Positions 31,150 to 41,702 of a stretch of 64,000 nt of DNA are shown piece by piece. Within the stretch, counting starts at the first letter, position 1. Each line of letters starts with the position of its first letter. This stretch comes from Siderastrea siderea. Lineage: Eukaryota > Cnidaria > Anthozoa > Scleractinia > Rhizangiidae. A model generated the notes under the pieces. The model was not told where the DNA came from. It searched no databases and saw only the letters and a list, made by a program, of their open reading frames with translations. A program made the translations under genes and the position numbers. Where the stretch lies: NCBI GenBank assembly GCA_964030785.1, contig OZ034969.1, positions 36,370,301 through 36,434,300 on the forward strand, in the 5' to 3' direction.

Positions 31150-32480
31150 ACATCTCTTCACCTGCATGTTCACTTTTTGCTACTCCTCTCTACCAGTACA
31201 ATCTACCATTGCTGGTCCCTTTATCCTCCAGCTATACCTCAGTAGAGCAAACTACCTAATACTGTTTTCTCATTCACTTTTAATGGTCTCTTTAAAGCAA
31301 TGAGCCTGTCTTGATTCTCCTTCTGCTCCTGCACTTATGCCATAATGCGGCAAGCTGCCAACACTGTGTCGTAAGAAGACTAAGTCAACAAGTAAGGCCT
31401 CCCGCGATCACTGAAATTTCCCACTTTGTTTGCATGTTTGCCTGCTTGTATGTGTGTTGATCCCCCCCCCCCCCTAGCCCCGGGGGTAAAACGTATCACA
31501 TGAGGGAAATAACAATGAATAGTTCATTAGAGGTAGAATGTAAACATTAAATTTTTTGATGTACAATTTAGTGTAAGACAAATTGTCATATATTGTCACG
31601 GAAGATAGCATTATTTAAGTAGTTTCAGATGATGTGACTTCCACCAGCTGTGAAGTTCCTACAAAGTTTTTACAACTACTAAAGTGTTCGATCGTCTTTT
31701 TAAAAATGATCCCCAAAATTCACCAGGCGTTTCAGGCCTGTTCTGAAAGATTAGCACGTGAGATCTAAAGGATTTAGATAAACGAAAACAAAAATATCAG
31801 TCGGGCGTGGACATAATATAACCTTAGATGTGCCTGACACTATGCAGCATGCGCTAACTGTGAACTGTCAGATAAGCCATTGCTCATATGTTTTCGTAAA
31901 ACGTTGAAAGATGCCATTTTCGGTCGAAACGCCTTTAACGTTTTTTCCATAAACGTTATAGCAGCATTTTACTCAAGTCAGTGTCTGACACGTCTAAGGT
32001 TATAATTTCCAAAGGATTCCGGTGTGACTTAAAAAGAATTTAAAGCTACAACTCGTTTGAATCACACCAGGGCGTGTTTTCAGGGTGAATCCACTAAAAT
32101 GTGGGGATCACTTATGGGTTTGGGTTTGGGTCTGGGGCTTGAATAGTTACTTGAGGACCAAACCATGTGTAGTTGCAATTCTGTTATTGAAGACTAAATT
32201 TTAAAGAAGAAATAACGTTTATTGATTATTTGTTAACAGTGGCTGAAGCAGATAATTAACGTATCTCTTTATCAATTATTTGATGCAACTGTAAAGTGTA
32301 TTCCTGCATAGAAATCTTACGGTGCCGTAGCCGGTATCCACACTGGGCTTCACCAATGAGGTTGTCCGTAGCGTCTTCCGAGTCACACAAGAAGTGATTA
32401 ACCGACGTCCAACACCTAGATCAAACTGAGGCTAAGGTATAACAAACACAGATAGAGCAAGATGCTAATGAAGAACCCGT
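31150..32480. other. Intergenic stretch without recognised genes
   Basis: Contains a C-run (about 31463-31476) and AT-rich sequence. No convincing coding frame or structured repeat was found. Confidence 0.4.
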
Positions 32481-32487
32481 GGGAACC

Positions 32488-32812
32488 ACGCTTTTAAGTT
32501 TGTAGTTCCTGGGGCAAAGAAAGATATTTTTAAGTTTTCTTTCTTCCCACGAACAATCAATGAATGGAACTCCCTTCCCGAGGATACTGTAAATACAACG
32601 TCCGTAGATAGTTTTAAATCTAAGTTAGTTAATAGTTTGTAATATTCCGTTGTATTAGTTTTATTATATATTCCATTGTATCAGTTTTATTGTATTACTT
32701 TTATTTAGTTTTTAATATCCCATTGTATTAGTTTTTTCAGTTTTTTACAGTTGGTGTGATATCTCGCGATTTTTTACCGACTTAATAAAGTGTATATGTA
32801 GATGTAGACCTT
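32488..32812 (+). pseudogene. LINE (L2/CR1-type) 3' end
   Basis: A short frame reads FKFVVPGAKKDIFKFSFFPR then TINEWNSLPEDTVNT and ends at TAA 32639-32641. The FFPRTI.EWNSLP motif is the conserved extreme C-terminus of many L2/CR1-type LINE ORF2 proteins. It is followed by a T-rich 3' region with three degenerate CATTGTAT(T/C)AGTTTTATT repeats and the terminus AATAAAGTGTATATGTAGATGTAG. Everything upstream is lost, so this is a strongly 5'-truncated copy. Confidence 0.75.
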
Positions 32813-33280
32813 GTGTTGTTAAAACTCTTTCATTTGACAATGACGTTTGACAAATTTGACAAATTATGTGTCATAAAACCACAAATCATGAACTCACCAT
32901 CGCTGAACATTGGGAAGCAACAAACGACTTATTTGCCTTGCTTCCTTTGTTGTTTGCCAAGGAAGATTCAGAATATGTTTCCTCCTACATGGGATTTCTA
33001 TGTAGACAGCTTTATTAGTACCACAAAGTGCGCTTCAAGACAGCCATGAAAAAAAAAAGGCAGGACCTAGTTGTAATTTAAACTTTGCTTCATAATCTAG
33101 TTACCAATAAGCATCACGTGCTCTTCCATTTAACTACGTAAAATCGGCTAGTTTTACAATGATTATAATAATAATGTGTCTGTGCAACATCATTGAGTAT
33201 TACACAGAAGAATCACAATTTCCTTATTTAGTCCAAGGGACTAAGCAAAAGCCATCAAACTTTGTTTACTGATCTTATAT

Positions 33281-33930
33281 CACGCCGGGCCAGCAGAGGG
33301 CACGAAGCTGCACGCTCGGAAAAACTTTTGCGTCTTTTATCCGATAGAGCTCAAACTTTGCACAATGATAGAACTTTTTATTCCAAACAATCGTATCGTT
33401 TTTGTTTTTTCATTTTAACGGTTTTTGGCGGGGAAATGACGTCACAGTGCTAAAGGCAAATTTTCAGTTGTCTCTTATGGCACAAAAAGTATATGATTCT
33501 GAAAGAACTCATTGAGATAAAGTGAAATGCGAAGAAATTATTGAAAAAGCTCGATCCGTCTTGAAGATATAAAGTTCGGAAGTTTGAATTTTCCGCCATT
33601 TTGTTACTATTTTTAGAACATTTATAAAATTCAGATCTTTATATCTTCAAGACGGATTGAGGTTTTTCAATGATTTTTTCGCATTTCACTTTATCTCAAT
33701 GAGTTCTTTCAGAATCATATACTTTTTGTGCCATAAGAGACAATTGAAAATTTGCCTTTAGCACTGTGACGTCATTTTCCCGCCAAAAACCGTTAAAATC
33801 AAAAAACAAAAACAATACGATTGTTTGGAATAAAAAGTTCTATCATTGTGCAAAGTTTGAGCTCTATCGGATAAAAGACGCAAAAGTTTTTCCGAGCATG
33901 CAGCCTCGTGCCCTCTCCTGGCCCGGCGTG
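33281..33930. mobile_element. Foldback element, ~650 bp with ~295-bp arms
   Basis: CACGCCGGGCCAGCAGAGGG at 33281 pairs with its inverse ending GGCCCGGCGTG at 33930. The arms match closely up to a ~60-base centre (about 33577-33636). The bases TAT flank both sides, a possible 3-bp target duplication. Mirror-image open frames on + and - strands are arm translations. Confidence 0.88.
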
Positions 33931-33934
33931 TATT

Positions 33935-34639
33935 ATTTCTAGCAAACCAATTACAGATGGCACTGATCGTGGAATATACTGTTTCCAAAGCAACCATATC
34001 TAACAGGCTTATTTATTGGAACGTTTTCTCACGATGTTCATATTATTTCAGTTTTTATCGTTTTGATCACTTCTGAGTCATTTTTGACGGTTTTCTGATG
34101 TCCTGCAGAAATCGAGAAATGTATGATGGCAGTCGCTTGTAAAACATGAGTTAATTACCACGTCATGTGATACATGTGAGCTTTTCTAGCTACTATACGC
34201 CCTTCACTTTCCCTTGTCACAGCCTTTATCCCTTTGAGGTTACGAAGAGGGATTGAAACACTCATTGACCCTCTTTCTTCAGAGAACCTCAACCAACAAC
34301 ATTCAGGAAACCTGGAAGCCCTTACGTGTAATCATCTATGCAGCCCTTTTTTGAATTGTCTTCAAGTCGTTACAGATTTAGTTATAGATTTAGTCCTATG
34401 TTACCCTGACTTGTATTGGGACTAACTAGAATCATGAAACTCCATATTGTTCGTTACTTAGGTGAAGTCATTATTGATATTAACATAATAAACTAAATGG
34501 GAAATACATTTGGCACTATATTGTGTATGACACAATAAACATTTTCAAGGTTTCCAACGTCACCTTAGTTGGGAACAAAAATGGCTGAATTGGCAGTGCT
34601 TGCTGGGGATTCTGGTCAACTTTAAAGCTCTGTTACCCC
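33935..34639. other. Intergenic stretch upstream of the BEL element
   Basis: A 63-aa frame at 34234-34425 has no recognisable motif. Nothing else supported. Confidence 0.4.
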
Positions 34640-34644
34640 ACTCC
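34640..34644 (+). repeat. Target-site duplication, left (ACTCC)
   Basis: ACTCC immediately precedes the 5' LTR and is repeated immediately after the 3' LTR. Confidence 0.9.
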
Positions 34645-35321
34645 TGTTAGTTTGAAACGCCATTTTATTGTTTGTACTTAAGTTCATTGATCAGCATGCC
34701 TTATCGTTTACGTTTTAGTTAATATTTACTTAAGATCACGTTTTTTGGTTACCGTAATTATTGCGAAATTGTTATATAATCTAGTCGTTATTTGCTCTCG
34801 GATTACACGCTTACTTTAGGCTGGCTAAGACATTAGTTGCTAGTTAGAGATCCTGTCCTACACGAGTTCACGCTACGCTACGCTATTTTCAAGTATTTCA
34901 GGAGCTTGACCAAAGTAAGTCGTTGTCCAGTTATTTGTTATGTTATAAGGTCTAATTAGTCGTTCTGTTTAGTTGTATTTAGTTTTATTTCAAGGTGATT
35001 TCAGAAGATTTCCTCGGTTAGTGTTCTTATTGCGTTACATAAGGAATCTTTGTGATTGCCTTTTAGTTCGAACCACAACATAACCACGCAAATCGCTGTC
35101 TTTACTACCGCATAACCACCGCTACGTATCGCTACCTGGTAGTCGCATCGCTACCTTCGTGTACCTTTAAGAAATCTATGGAATAAACATTGTTGGATTA
35201 ATTGAGTCCTGGCTTACTGTTTCCGTCAAGTTTAACACTACACGTGGGTCTTGTGCGTTCGTTCACGCTCCTAAATTCATGCTACTACATGACGCTACCC
35301 TGTGACTCTTTGGAGGTCACA
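34645..35321 (+). repeat. 5' LTR of the BEL/Pao element
   Basis: 677 bp, starting TG and ending CA. It holds a TATA-like TATATAA at 34773-34779 and an AATAAA at 35182-35187, suitable for promoter and polyadenylation roles in the two LTRs. It differs from the 3' LTR at three positions (in ACATAAGG/ACAAAAGG, GGTAGTCG/GGTAATCG and TTTAACAC/TTTAATAC). No tRNA-complementary TGG primer site is evident directly after it. Confidence 0.95.
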
Positions 35322-35467
35322 TTCGTTCGAATTTGCTGCTCTTTGCAATTTTGAGGCTAGTGACTTTGGTTTTTCGAATGGAAACGCCGATAAAGCGTGG
35401 TCTAATTGTTATGTAACACGCGGTCACGTTGTGGAACTTGTGCGTAGAAATTTGACGCCTATCGATT

Positions 35468-38400
35468 ATGGCCGATAACATTGACACGAATACACAGGAT
35501 AATCCATCGAATGGAAGGATTAAAGAACGAAATCAGACACTGGATTGGGAGGCTATCGATTCGGAAAGATTGCGAGCCTTAAAGCAATCGAGAAGCGCAA
35601 CGAAAGGCCTCGTTACGAAAGCGCAGAATGATGTCAGAAATTTAATGCGCGATTCTACAAATGTCGAGCTCGTCAAAACGAAGCTTGAAGATTTAAATTT
35701 AATAGTTGAAGACTTCAGCAACGCCCACCACGCTTATCATCAAAACCTTGCGGATGAGCACGCTATTAAGGAGTCGAATGAATACTTTGAAGCTGTAAAC
35801 CAGTCGATGGCAGATTTGGTAAATGAAGTTGCACGCTGGATCGAACCATCAATAAATCTCCCGGCCAAAACGCTTACATCCGCGACTGTCGAACCTCCAG
35901 AGCTCAAACCAGAAGATTCTGTCAGCAATGTCGGCTCTCGCACCAGTACAAAGTTGTCACGCCGCAGTGGTTCTGTCACGTCGAGGGCATCTCGCGCAAG
36001 CTATATTTCAGCCGCGAAGACGAAAGCTGCAGCTAAAAGAGCGGTGTTAGAGGCCGAAGCCGCTAATCTCGAACGCATACAAGCTATTCAGAGGGAAGAG
36101 CTCAGTCTTCAGATGAAAAGGAAGCAAGTGGAGCTTCAAACCGAGATAGCGAAAGCTCAAGCTGAGGAACACGTCTACGCCGAAGCAGAAGCAGAAGCAG
36201 AAGCAAGCCAAGTGGGAAGTTACGCAGCTCTCAGCCAACTTGCTAAGTCTAAGGCATCTCCCATCATTCGGAGTTCAGAATCAACACAAGTCAGGGCGAA
36301 CTGTCATAATACGGACAATCTGCCTGAAAACGTGCCGGCTGAACCGTCAGCATCTAACCCGGAAGCAAATAGTTTTCTTCCTAAAATCCAAGCTTATGAC
36401 GACCGGAAAGCTATTAAGTCGCCGTACTCACCAAAGGTCAAGGAAGAGACAAACAAGTCTGAACTCGATGATCCTAGCCTGGTTGCGTCTCTCGCTCAAA
36501 GCCTGTTAGAGGCACAACACCAGCAGAATTGTCGTATGCAAGAGCTCATTCAGCGCCAGCAAGAGAGCACTTTAGCTGTAACGCTGCCCCAGCCAGAAGT
36601 CCCAACGTTCAGCGGGAATCCAATAGAGTACTGGACCTTTATACGAGCGTTCGAGAACCTTATCGAGAGTAAAACCTCAAGTCAGAGTACTCGACTCTAC
36701 TACCTAGTTCAATACACGACAGGTGAAGTAAGAGAACTTGTGAAAAGCTGCCTTGCCATGAAGGAAGAAGTGGGTTACCGCGAAGCACGGGATCTTTTGA
36801 AGAAGAGGTACGGGCAGAGCTACAGGATAGCAACTGCGTACGTCGATAAACTCGCAAAGGGACCCGCTATCAAGGCAGAACACGGAGATGCTCTCCGAAG
36901 ATTTTCCACTCTCCTAACCAGTTGTAAGAACACTCTTAAGGAGATAGGCTATCTTAACAAAGTGGAGAATCCTGAAACTCTTAAAGCAATAGTCAGTAGG
37001 CTACCTTATGGTCTTCGACAGAAGTGGCGAGATGTAGCAGATAACGTCACCGAGAACCAAGGTAGAGAAGTAACAATTGAAGATCTCAGCGACTTCGTGA
37101 CAGCAAGGGCTAGAGCAGCTACCCACGCCATATTTGGAGACATATCCAGTCACTCACTACCATCAGCAGGAAGCGTTAAGGCAAAACAGAAACCCGTAGT
37201 GCGGAACGCATCGTCCTTCACAACGCAGACTGGTTCTAAACAAGCGAGCGGCGACGATACTAGGAGACAGCAGTACCGGGATAGGCGTAAATGTCCTCTC
37301 TGTGGCTCGACCCATTGGCTATCCCAGTGCAGCGATTTCAAGAGGAAAACCCCAACCGAAAGGCTGGCATTTGTGCGATCGAAAGGGCTGTGCGATAACT
37401 GCCTTGTTCCGGGTCATAGGCCAAGTTCATGTTCGAGACCAAGATTCTGTCGAGTCACCGGCTGTAATGGAAACCATTCCAGCTTTTTGCATCCCAGAAG
37501 TGTCGAACAACCCCCGAACCTTAGTTCAGAAAACCGCACGTCCGCCGAGGTTACGCCACGGAAACAAGATGGTGATCGAGAAGCTGTAAATTCCTATATC
37601 AAGGGAAGAAACGAGACCCCCAATAAAGGCGAACGCGATCTTGTTGCTGTGACTGGACTAGCAGTAGTCCCTGTGAAGGTGAAGGCGCCAGGCCAAGATG
37701 TAGCTGTTGAAACGTACGCATTCCTAGATAGCCGTGCAAACTCGTCTTTCTGTTCTGAGGATCTCGCTCATCAGCTAGGCTTATCAGGTCAGCAAACAAC
37801 GCTAGCATTGACGACGATGGAGAAAGAAAATAGCAGAGCAGAAAGCCACATAGTCAGATTGGAAGTGCTAGATCTTGAAGAGGAGAATCCTGTAGAACTG
37901 CCAATGGTCTTCACCAGACCAAAGCTGCCAGTATCCACAGACAATGCAGCCAATCAGGAAGATATCGATCGCTGGCCACACCTCGCTGGTATCAAGATTC
38001 CTAGAATCGATGCAGGCGTTGGCTTGCTGATTGGAAGCGACGCTCCAGAAGTCCTGGAACCGAAAGAGATCAGACCGAGCCGAAATGGTGGCCCTTATGC
38101 AACGAGAACCGTCTTCGGATGGGTTGTCAATGGTCCTTTACGCAGGTCCCAAAGTTATGCTGTTCGTACCGCCAATTTCATCAAGGCTGACGTGGAACTC
38201 AGTGAACAGTTTCGCAACTACTGCAATATGGAGTTCAGTGATTCCGTCTATGGTGGTAAATCCTCCATGTCACAAGAAGACAAGCGTGCGCTGGATATCA
38301 TGAATGAGACGGCTAAACTCGAGAACGGGCATTACGAAATTGCTTTACCGTGGAAAATCAATCCACCCTGCCTGGATAACAACAAGATTGTCGCACAACA

Positions 38401-40309
38401 TCGACTATCACTGTTAAAGAAGCGTCTGCTGAAGGACCAGGATCTATTTACGAAGTACAAGAGCTGTATTGATGACCTTCTTCAAAAGGGTTACGCTGAG
38501 AAAGCACCAGAATCTGACATTCCTGGAAAGACCTGGTACCTTCCCCACCATGCTGTGTTCCATCCGGCCAAGCCAGGAAAAGTGCGTGTTGTGTTCGATT
38601 GCTCTGCGAAGTATCGCGGAAGCTCACTCAATGACCATCTGTTACAGGGGCCGGATTTCACAAATTCACTCGTCGGGGTGCTAACACGATTCCGCCAAGA
38701 AACCGTCGCCCTTATGTCAAACGTGGAAGCTATGTTTCATCAAGTCCGCGTCAAACCTGATGATTGCAGCGCCTTACGCTTTCTCTGGTGGCCCAATGGT
38801 AACCTAAGCTCAGAGCCAGAAGAATTCATGATGACGGTACACCTTTTCGGAGGTGTATCATCCCCCAGCTGTGCTAATTTCGCTCTGCGTAAAACTGCAG
38901 ATGATAACAAAGCAAACTTTGACCCACAAATTGTTCGTACAGTGGATCGGAACTTCTACGTCGACGATTGCTTAAAGTCAGTCAAATCAGAGCATGATGC
39001 CATTTATCTCGTGAAGAATCTGACAGAGCTACTCAAGAAAGGTGGCTTTCGGTTGACTAAATGGTTGTCAAACTCTCGTGGAGTCGTGGAATCCATCCCT
39101 GAATCAGAGCGAGCGACGTCGGTGAAGAATTTAGATTTCGGCCACGCCCCTATTGAAAGAGCGCTTGGTGTACAATGGTGCGTATCATCAGACACCTTCG
39201 GATTCAGTATCATCGTCAAAGACCGCCCAGCTACGCGACGAGGTATCCTGTCGGTAGTCAGCTCAGTATACGATCCCCTCGGGTTCGTCTCTCCATTTAT
39301 CCTTTCTGCGAAGATACTCCTCCAAGACCTTTGCAGGAAGAAGCTTAACTGGGACGACAAAATCCCTGACGAAGATCTCCAGCGCTGGAAATCTTGGCTG
39401 GAAACACTACCAAAGCTTGAGCAGTTCTCCGTTGACCGGTGCTTTAAGCCTCCAGACTTCGGTGAAGTCATCTCTTCTCAACTACATTACTTCTCCGACG
39501 CCTCTGAAGTAGCTTATGGTGCAGTAGCTTACCTCCGATTAGTCAACGCAAGTGGTGTTGTTCACTGCTCATTTGTAATTGGGAAATCCAGGCTATCTCC
39601 ACTGAAACCAGTCACCATACCAAGACTGGAGCTCTCCGCTGCCGTGCTATCTACCAGACTGGACAGAATGATCCTCGAGGAGATTGAAGTAGCAGTGGAT
39701 GAGTCGGTCTATTGGACAGACAGTACGTGTGTCCTTCGCTATATCGAGAACGAAGAGAAAAGGTTCCAAACGTTCGTTGCCAACAGAGTAGCTGCAATAC
39801 GAGAACAATCACTACCGAGTCAGTGGCGCTACGTTGAAACAAAGCTCAACCCCGCTAACGACGCTTCAAGAGGAATGACGGTCGAGGCTATAACTGAGAG
39901 CAACCGCTGGATAAGGGGTCCAGACTTCCTTTGGCAAAACGAAGAGAACTGGCCGAAGCGCCCTCCTGTCATGGATCAAGATACAGAAGACCACTGCGCG
40001 CCTGAAGTAAAGAAAGCCACCTTTGTCAGTCTGTCTCACCCTGCGATTGTGGAGATCGATAAGTTGTTTGATCGGTTCTCCTCATGGTTCCAATTGAAGA
40101 AATTCGTTGCCTGGATGCTAAGGTACAAGAGTCATTTACGACACGCTGTCGCCAAACGAAAGCGAGGAGAAGCTTTGCAGTTCAACAGTGAAAGAAAGGT
40201 TAACCCTTTAGACGTCAAGGAGATGGAACACTCCGAGAAAGCTATTATCAAGGCAGTTCAAGGCCGCAGTTTCCACGACGAATTGCTGTCCTTAACAAGT
40301 TCGCGATGA
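35468..40309 (+). CDS. BEL/Pao gag-pol, part 1: gag, protease, RT, RNase H
   Basis: 1,613 codons start at ATG 146 bases after the LTR. An N-terminal coiled-coil/charged gag region is followed by a DUF1759-type segment (PEVPTFSGNPIEYWTFIRAF, about residues 375-395). Next come CCHC-like knuckles from C609 (CPLCGSTHWLSQC) and a retropepsin-like region at LDSRANSSFC (D754). RT follows (KVRVVFDCSA, then SNVEAMFHQV, then FYVDD with D1166/D1167), and RNase H with D1344, E1388 and D1418. The protease reads D-S-R where the family has D-S-G. RT motif A reads S-N-V (N1085) where a catalytic Asp is expected. Both would be inactivating. The frame ends at TGA 40307-40309 but continues in the same frame into integrase. 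Confidence 0.95.
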   Translation: MADNIDTNTQDNPSNGRIKERNQTLDWEAIDSERLRALKQSRSATKGLVTKAQNDVRNLMRDSTNVELVKTKLEDLNLIVEDFSNAHHAYHQNLADEHAIKESNEYFEAVNQSMADLVNEVARWIEPSINLPAKTLTSATVEPPELKPEDSVSNVGSRTSTKLSRRSGSVTSRASRASYISAAKTKAAAKRAVLEAEAANLERIQAIQREELSLQMKRKQVELQTEIAKAQAEEHVYAEAEAEAEASQVGSYAALSQLAKSKASPIIRSSESTQVRANCHNTDNLPENVPAEPSASNPEANSFLPKIQAYDDRKAIKSPYSPKVKEETNKSELDDPSLVASLAQSLLEAQHQQNCRMQELIQRQQESTLAVTLPQPEVPTFSGNPIEYWTFIRAFENLIESKTSSQSTRLYYLVQYTTGEVRELVKSCLAMKEEVGYREARDLLKKRYGQSYRIATAYVDKLAKGPAIKAEHGDALRRFSTLLTSCKNTLKEIGYLNKVENPETLKAIVSRLPYGLRQKWRDVADNVTENQGREVTIEDLSDFVTARARAATHAIFGDISSHSLPSAGSVKAKQKPVVRNASSFTTQTGSKQASGDDTRRQQYRDRRKCPLCGSTHWLSQCSDFKRKTPTERLAFVRSKGLCDNCLVPGHRPSSCSRPRFCRVTGCNGNHSSFLHPRSVEQPPNLSSENRTSAEVTPRKQDGDREAVNSYIKGRNETPNKGERDLVAVTGLAVVPVKVKAPGQDVAVETYAFLDSRANSSFCSEDLAHQLGLSGQQTTLALTTMEKENSRAESHIVRLEVLDLEEENPVELPMVFTRPKLPVSTDNAANQEDIDRWPHLAGIKIPRIDAGVGLLIGSDAPEVLEPKEIRPSRNGGPYATRTVFGWVVNGPLRRSQSYAVRTANFIKADVELSEQFRNYCNMEFSDSVYGGKSSMSQEDKRALDIMNETAKLENGHYEIALPWKINPPCLDNNKIVAQHRLSLLKKRLLKDQDLFTKYKSCIDDLLQKGYAEKAPESDIPGKTWYLPHHAVFHPAKPGKVRVVFDCSAKYRGSSLNDHLLQGPDFTNSLVGVLTRFRQETVALMSNVEAMFHQVRVKPDDCSALRFLWWPNGNLSSEPEEFMMTVHLFGGVSSPSCANFALRKTADDNKANFDPQIVRTVDRNFYVDDCLKSVKSEHDAIYLVKNLTELLKKGGFRLTKWLSNSRGVVESIPESERATSVKNLDFGHAPIERALGVQWCVSSDTFGFSIIVKDRPATRRGILSVVSSVYDPLGFVSPFILSAKILLQDLCRKKLNWDDKIPDEDLQRWKSWLETLPKLEQFSVDRCFKPPDFGEVISSQLHYFSDASEVAYGAVAYLRLVNASGVVHCSFVIGKSRLSPLKPVTIPRLELSAAVLSTRLDRMILEEIEVAVDESVYWTDSTCVLRYIENEEKRFQTFVANRVAAIREQSLPSQWRYVETKLNPANDASRGMTVEAITESNRWIRGPDFLWQNEENWPKRPPVMDQDTEDHCAPEVKKATFVSLSHPAIVEIDKLFDRFSSWFQLKKFVAWMLRYKSHLRHAVAKRKRGEALQFNSERKVNPLDVKEMEHSEKAIIKAVQGRSFHDELLSLTSSR

Positions 40310-40339
40310 GAGGTCAAGAAGTCAAGTAGCATTACTAAG

Positions 40340-41569
40340 TTGGATCCAATTCTCGTGGATGGAGTTATTCGTGTTGGAGGTCGCCTACACAACTCTCCGA
40401 TCAAGCAAGAAGCTAAACATCCTGTTATCCTCCCTAAAGATCATCACATCTCTGGCCTCATCATACGTCACTACCACCTAATCAGTGGTCACTCCGGCGT
40501 TGAGCACACGCTATCCTTGATTAGGCTGAGATATTGGATAACTCAAGCAAGGGTCTCCATTCGCCGCATGCTAAACTCGTGTTTTGATTGCAGTAGAAGA
40601 CAGGCGTCAGCAGGTCAGCAGAAAATGGCAAGTTTACCTGAAGACAGGGTTAATCCTTCAAAACCTCCGTTCAGCTACGTCGGTGTTGACTGTTTTGGTC
40701 CGCTGGAAGTGCGACGTGGGAGGAGCATGGTAAAGCGGTACGGAGTCCTATTCACTTGCTTATCGATTCGAGCGATTCACATCGAGATTGTGCACAGCTT
40801 AGACACCGACTCTTTCATCAACGCGTTCAGAAGATTCATTGCAAGAAGGGGTCAGCCGTCACTGATGAGGTCTGACAATGGTGGAAACTTTGTAAAGGGA
40901 GACAAAGAGTTACGTGAAGCGATTGTCGAGTGGAATCATGGCAAGATCCACGACTTCCTCTTGGCTAAGGATATCAAGTGGATTTTTAACCCTCCAGCAG
41001 GCTCCCATCATGGAGGCGTATGGGAGCGATGCATTCGCACGACAAGAAAAGTGATGAAGGCTCTCCTAAAGGAACAACCCTTGGACGACGAAGGGCTCCT
41101 CACGCTAATGGCCGAGGTTGAGGCAATCATCAACGGGCGACCAATTACTAAGGTGTCAGATGATCCCAGAGATCCTGAGGCCCTCACGCCAAATCATCTC
41201 CTCCTGCTACGTTCAGGGCCCACCTTGCCTCCAGGTCTGTTCGTTAAAGGCGACAACTTCTCGCGCCGCAGATGGCGACACGTGCAGTACCTGGCCGACG
41301 TATTTTGGAGAAGGTGGCTACGAGAATACCTACCCGCTTTACAAGAGAGACAAAAGTGGAGCCGTGTGAGCAGGAATTTCGCAGTTGGCGATGTTGTTCT
41401 GCTGGTAGATGAAAATCTACCGCGGAGTTCCTGGCCTCTGGGGCGGATCCTAGAGGTTTTTCCCAACCAGAAGGATGGCCTAGTGCGGAGTGTGAGAGTA
41501 AAGACGAGAACATCTGTTCTCGTGCGTCCTATTGACAAGATTGTGCTGTTAGAGGCTGCCGGAACATGA
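40340..41569 (+). CDS. BEL/Pao pol, part 2: integrase and DUF5641-like tail
   Basis: Same reading frame as part 1, separated only by the TGA at 40307-40309; the nominal start (TTG) is not a true initiation codon. Residue numbers count from that codon. It begins with the zinc-binding HHCC region (HYHLISGHSG, then CFDCSRRQ). The DDE core has D117 (VGVDCFGP), D179 (MRSDNGGNF) and E229 (GGVWERC), with the long D-E spacing of BEL integrases. The tail FSRRRWRHVQYLADVFWRRW to VGDVVLLVDENLPRSSWPLG is the DUF5641-type C-terminus. All catalytic residues are present. Integrase inserts the cDNA copy into host DNA. Confidence 0.93.
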   Translation: MDPILVDGVIRVGGRLHNSPIKQEAKHPVILPKDHHISGLIIRHYHLISGHSGVEHTLSLIRLRYWITQARVSIRRMLNSCFDCSRRQASAGQQKMASLPEDRVNPSKPPFSYVGVDCFGPLEVRRGRSMVKRYGVLFTCLSIRAIHIEIVHSLDTDSFINAFRRFIARRGQPSLMRSDNGGNFVKGDKELREAIVEWNHGKIHDFLLAKDIKWIFNPPAGSHHGGVWERCIRTTRKVMKALLKEQPLDDEGLLTLMAEVEAIINGRPITKVSDDPRDPEALTPNHLLLLRSGPTLPPGLFVKGDNFSRRRWRHVQYLADVFWRRWLREYLPALQERQKWSRVSRNFAVGDVVLLVDENLPRSSWPLGRILEVFPNQKDGLVRSVRVKTRTSVLVRPIDKIVLLEAAGT

Positions 41570-41684
41570 ACGTTCAAAGAAGTTTGCATGCGTTTTAGTT
41601 TACTCTAGTTTATAACTATCTACGGAACGTTTCAAACTTCGTGTTTTTTTTTGTATCTTAGTTAAAGGCTGCAAATTGTCTCCG

Positions 41685-41702
41685 CCTTTAAAGGGACCGG
41701 AA
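41685..41702 (+). promoter_or_regulatory. Candidate polypurine tract of the BEL element
   Basis: AAAGGGACCGGAA lies directly before the 3' LTR, the expected place for plus-strand priming; it is interrupted by CC. Confidence 0.55.

Noticed and set aside
33262..33997. Matching open frames on + and - strands with ARRGHEAA.
   Set aside because: Both are arm translations of the foldback element at 33281-33930.
36185..36210. GAAGCAGAAGCAGAAGCAGA microsatellite.
   Set aside because: It is a short Ala-Glu-rich stretch inside the BEL gag region, part of its coiled coil.
40340..41569. Integrase as a separate gene with its own start.
   Set aside because: The nominal start is TTG, the frame is the same as the upstream pol frame, and only one TGA separates them.
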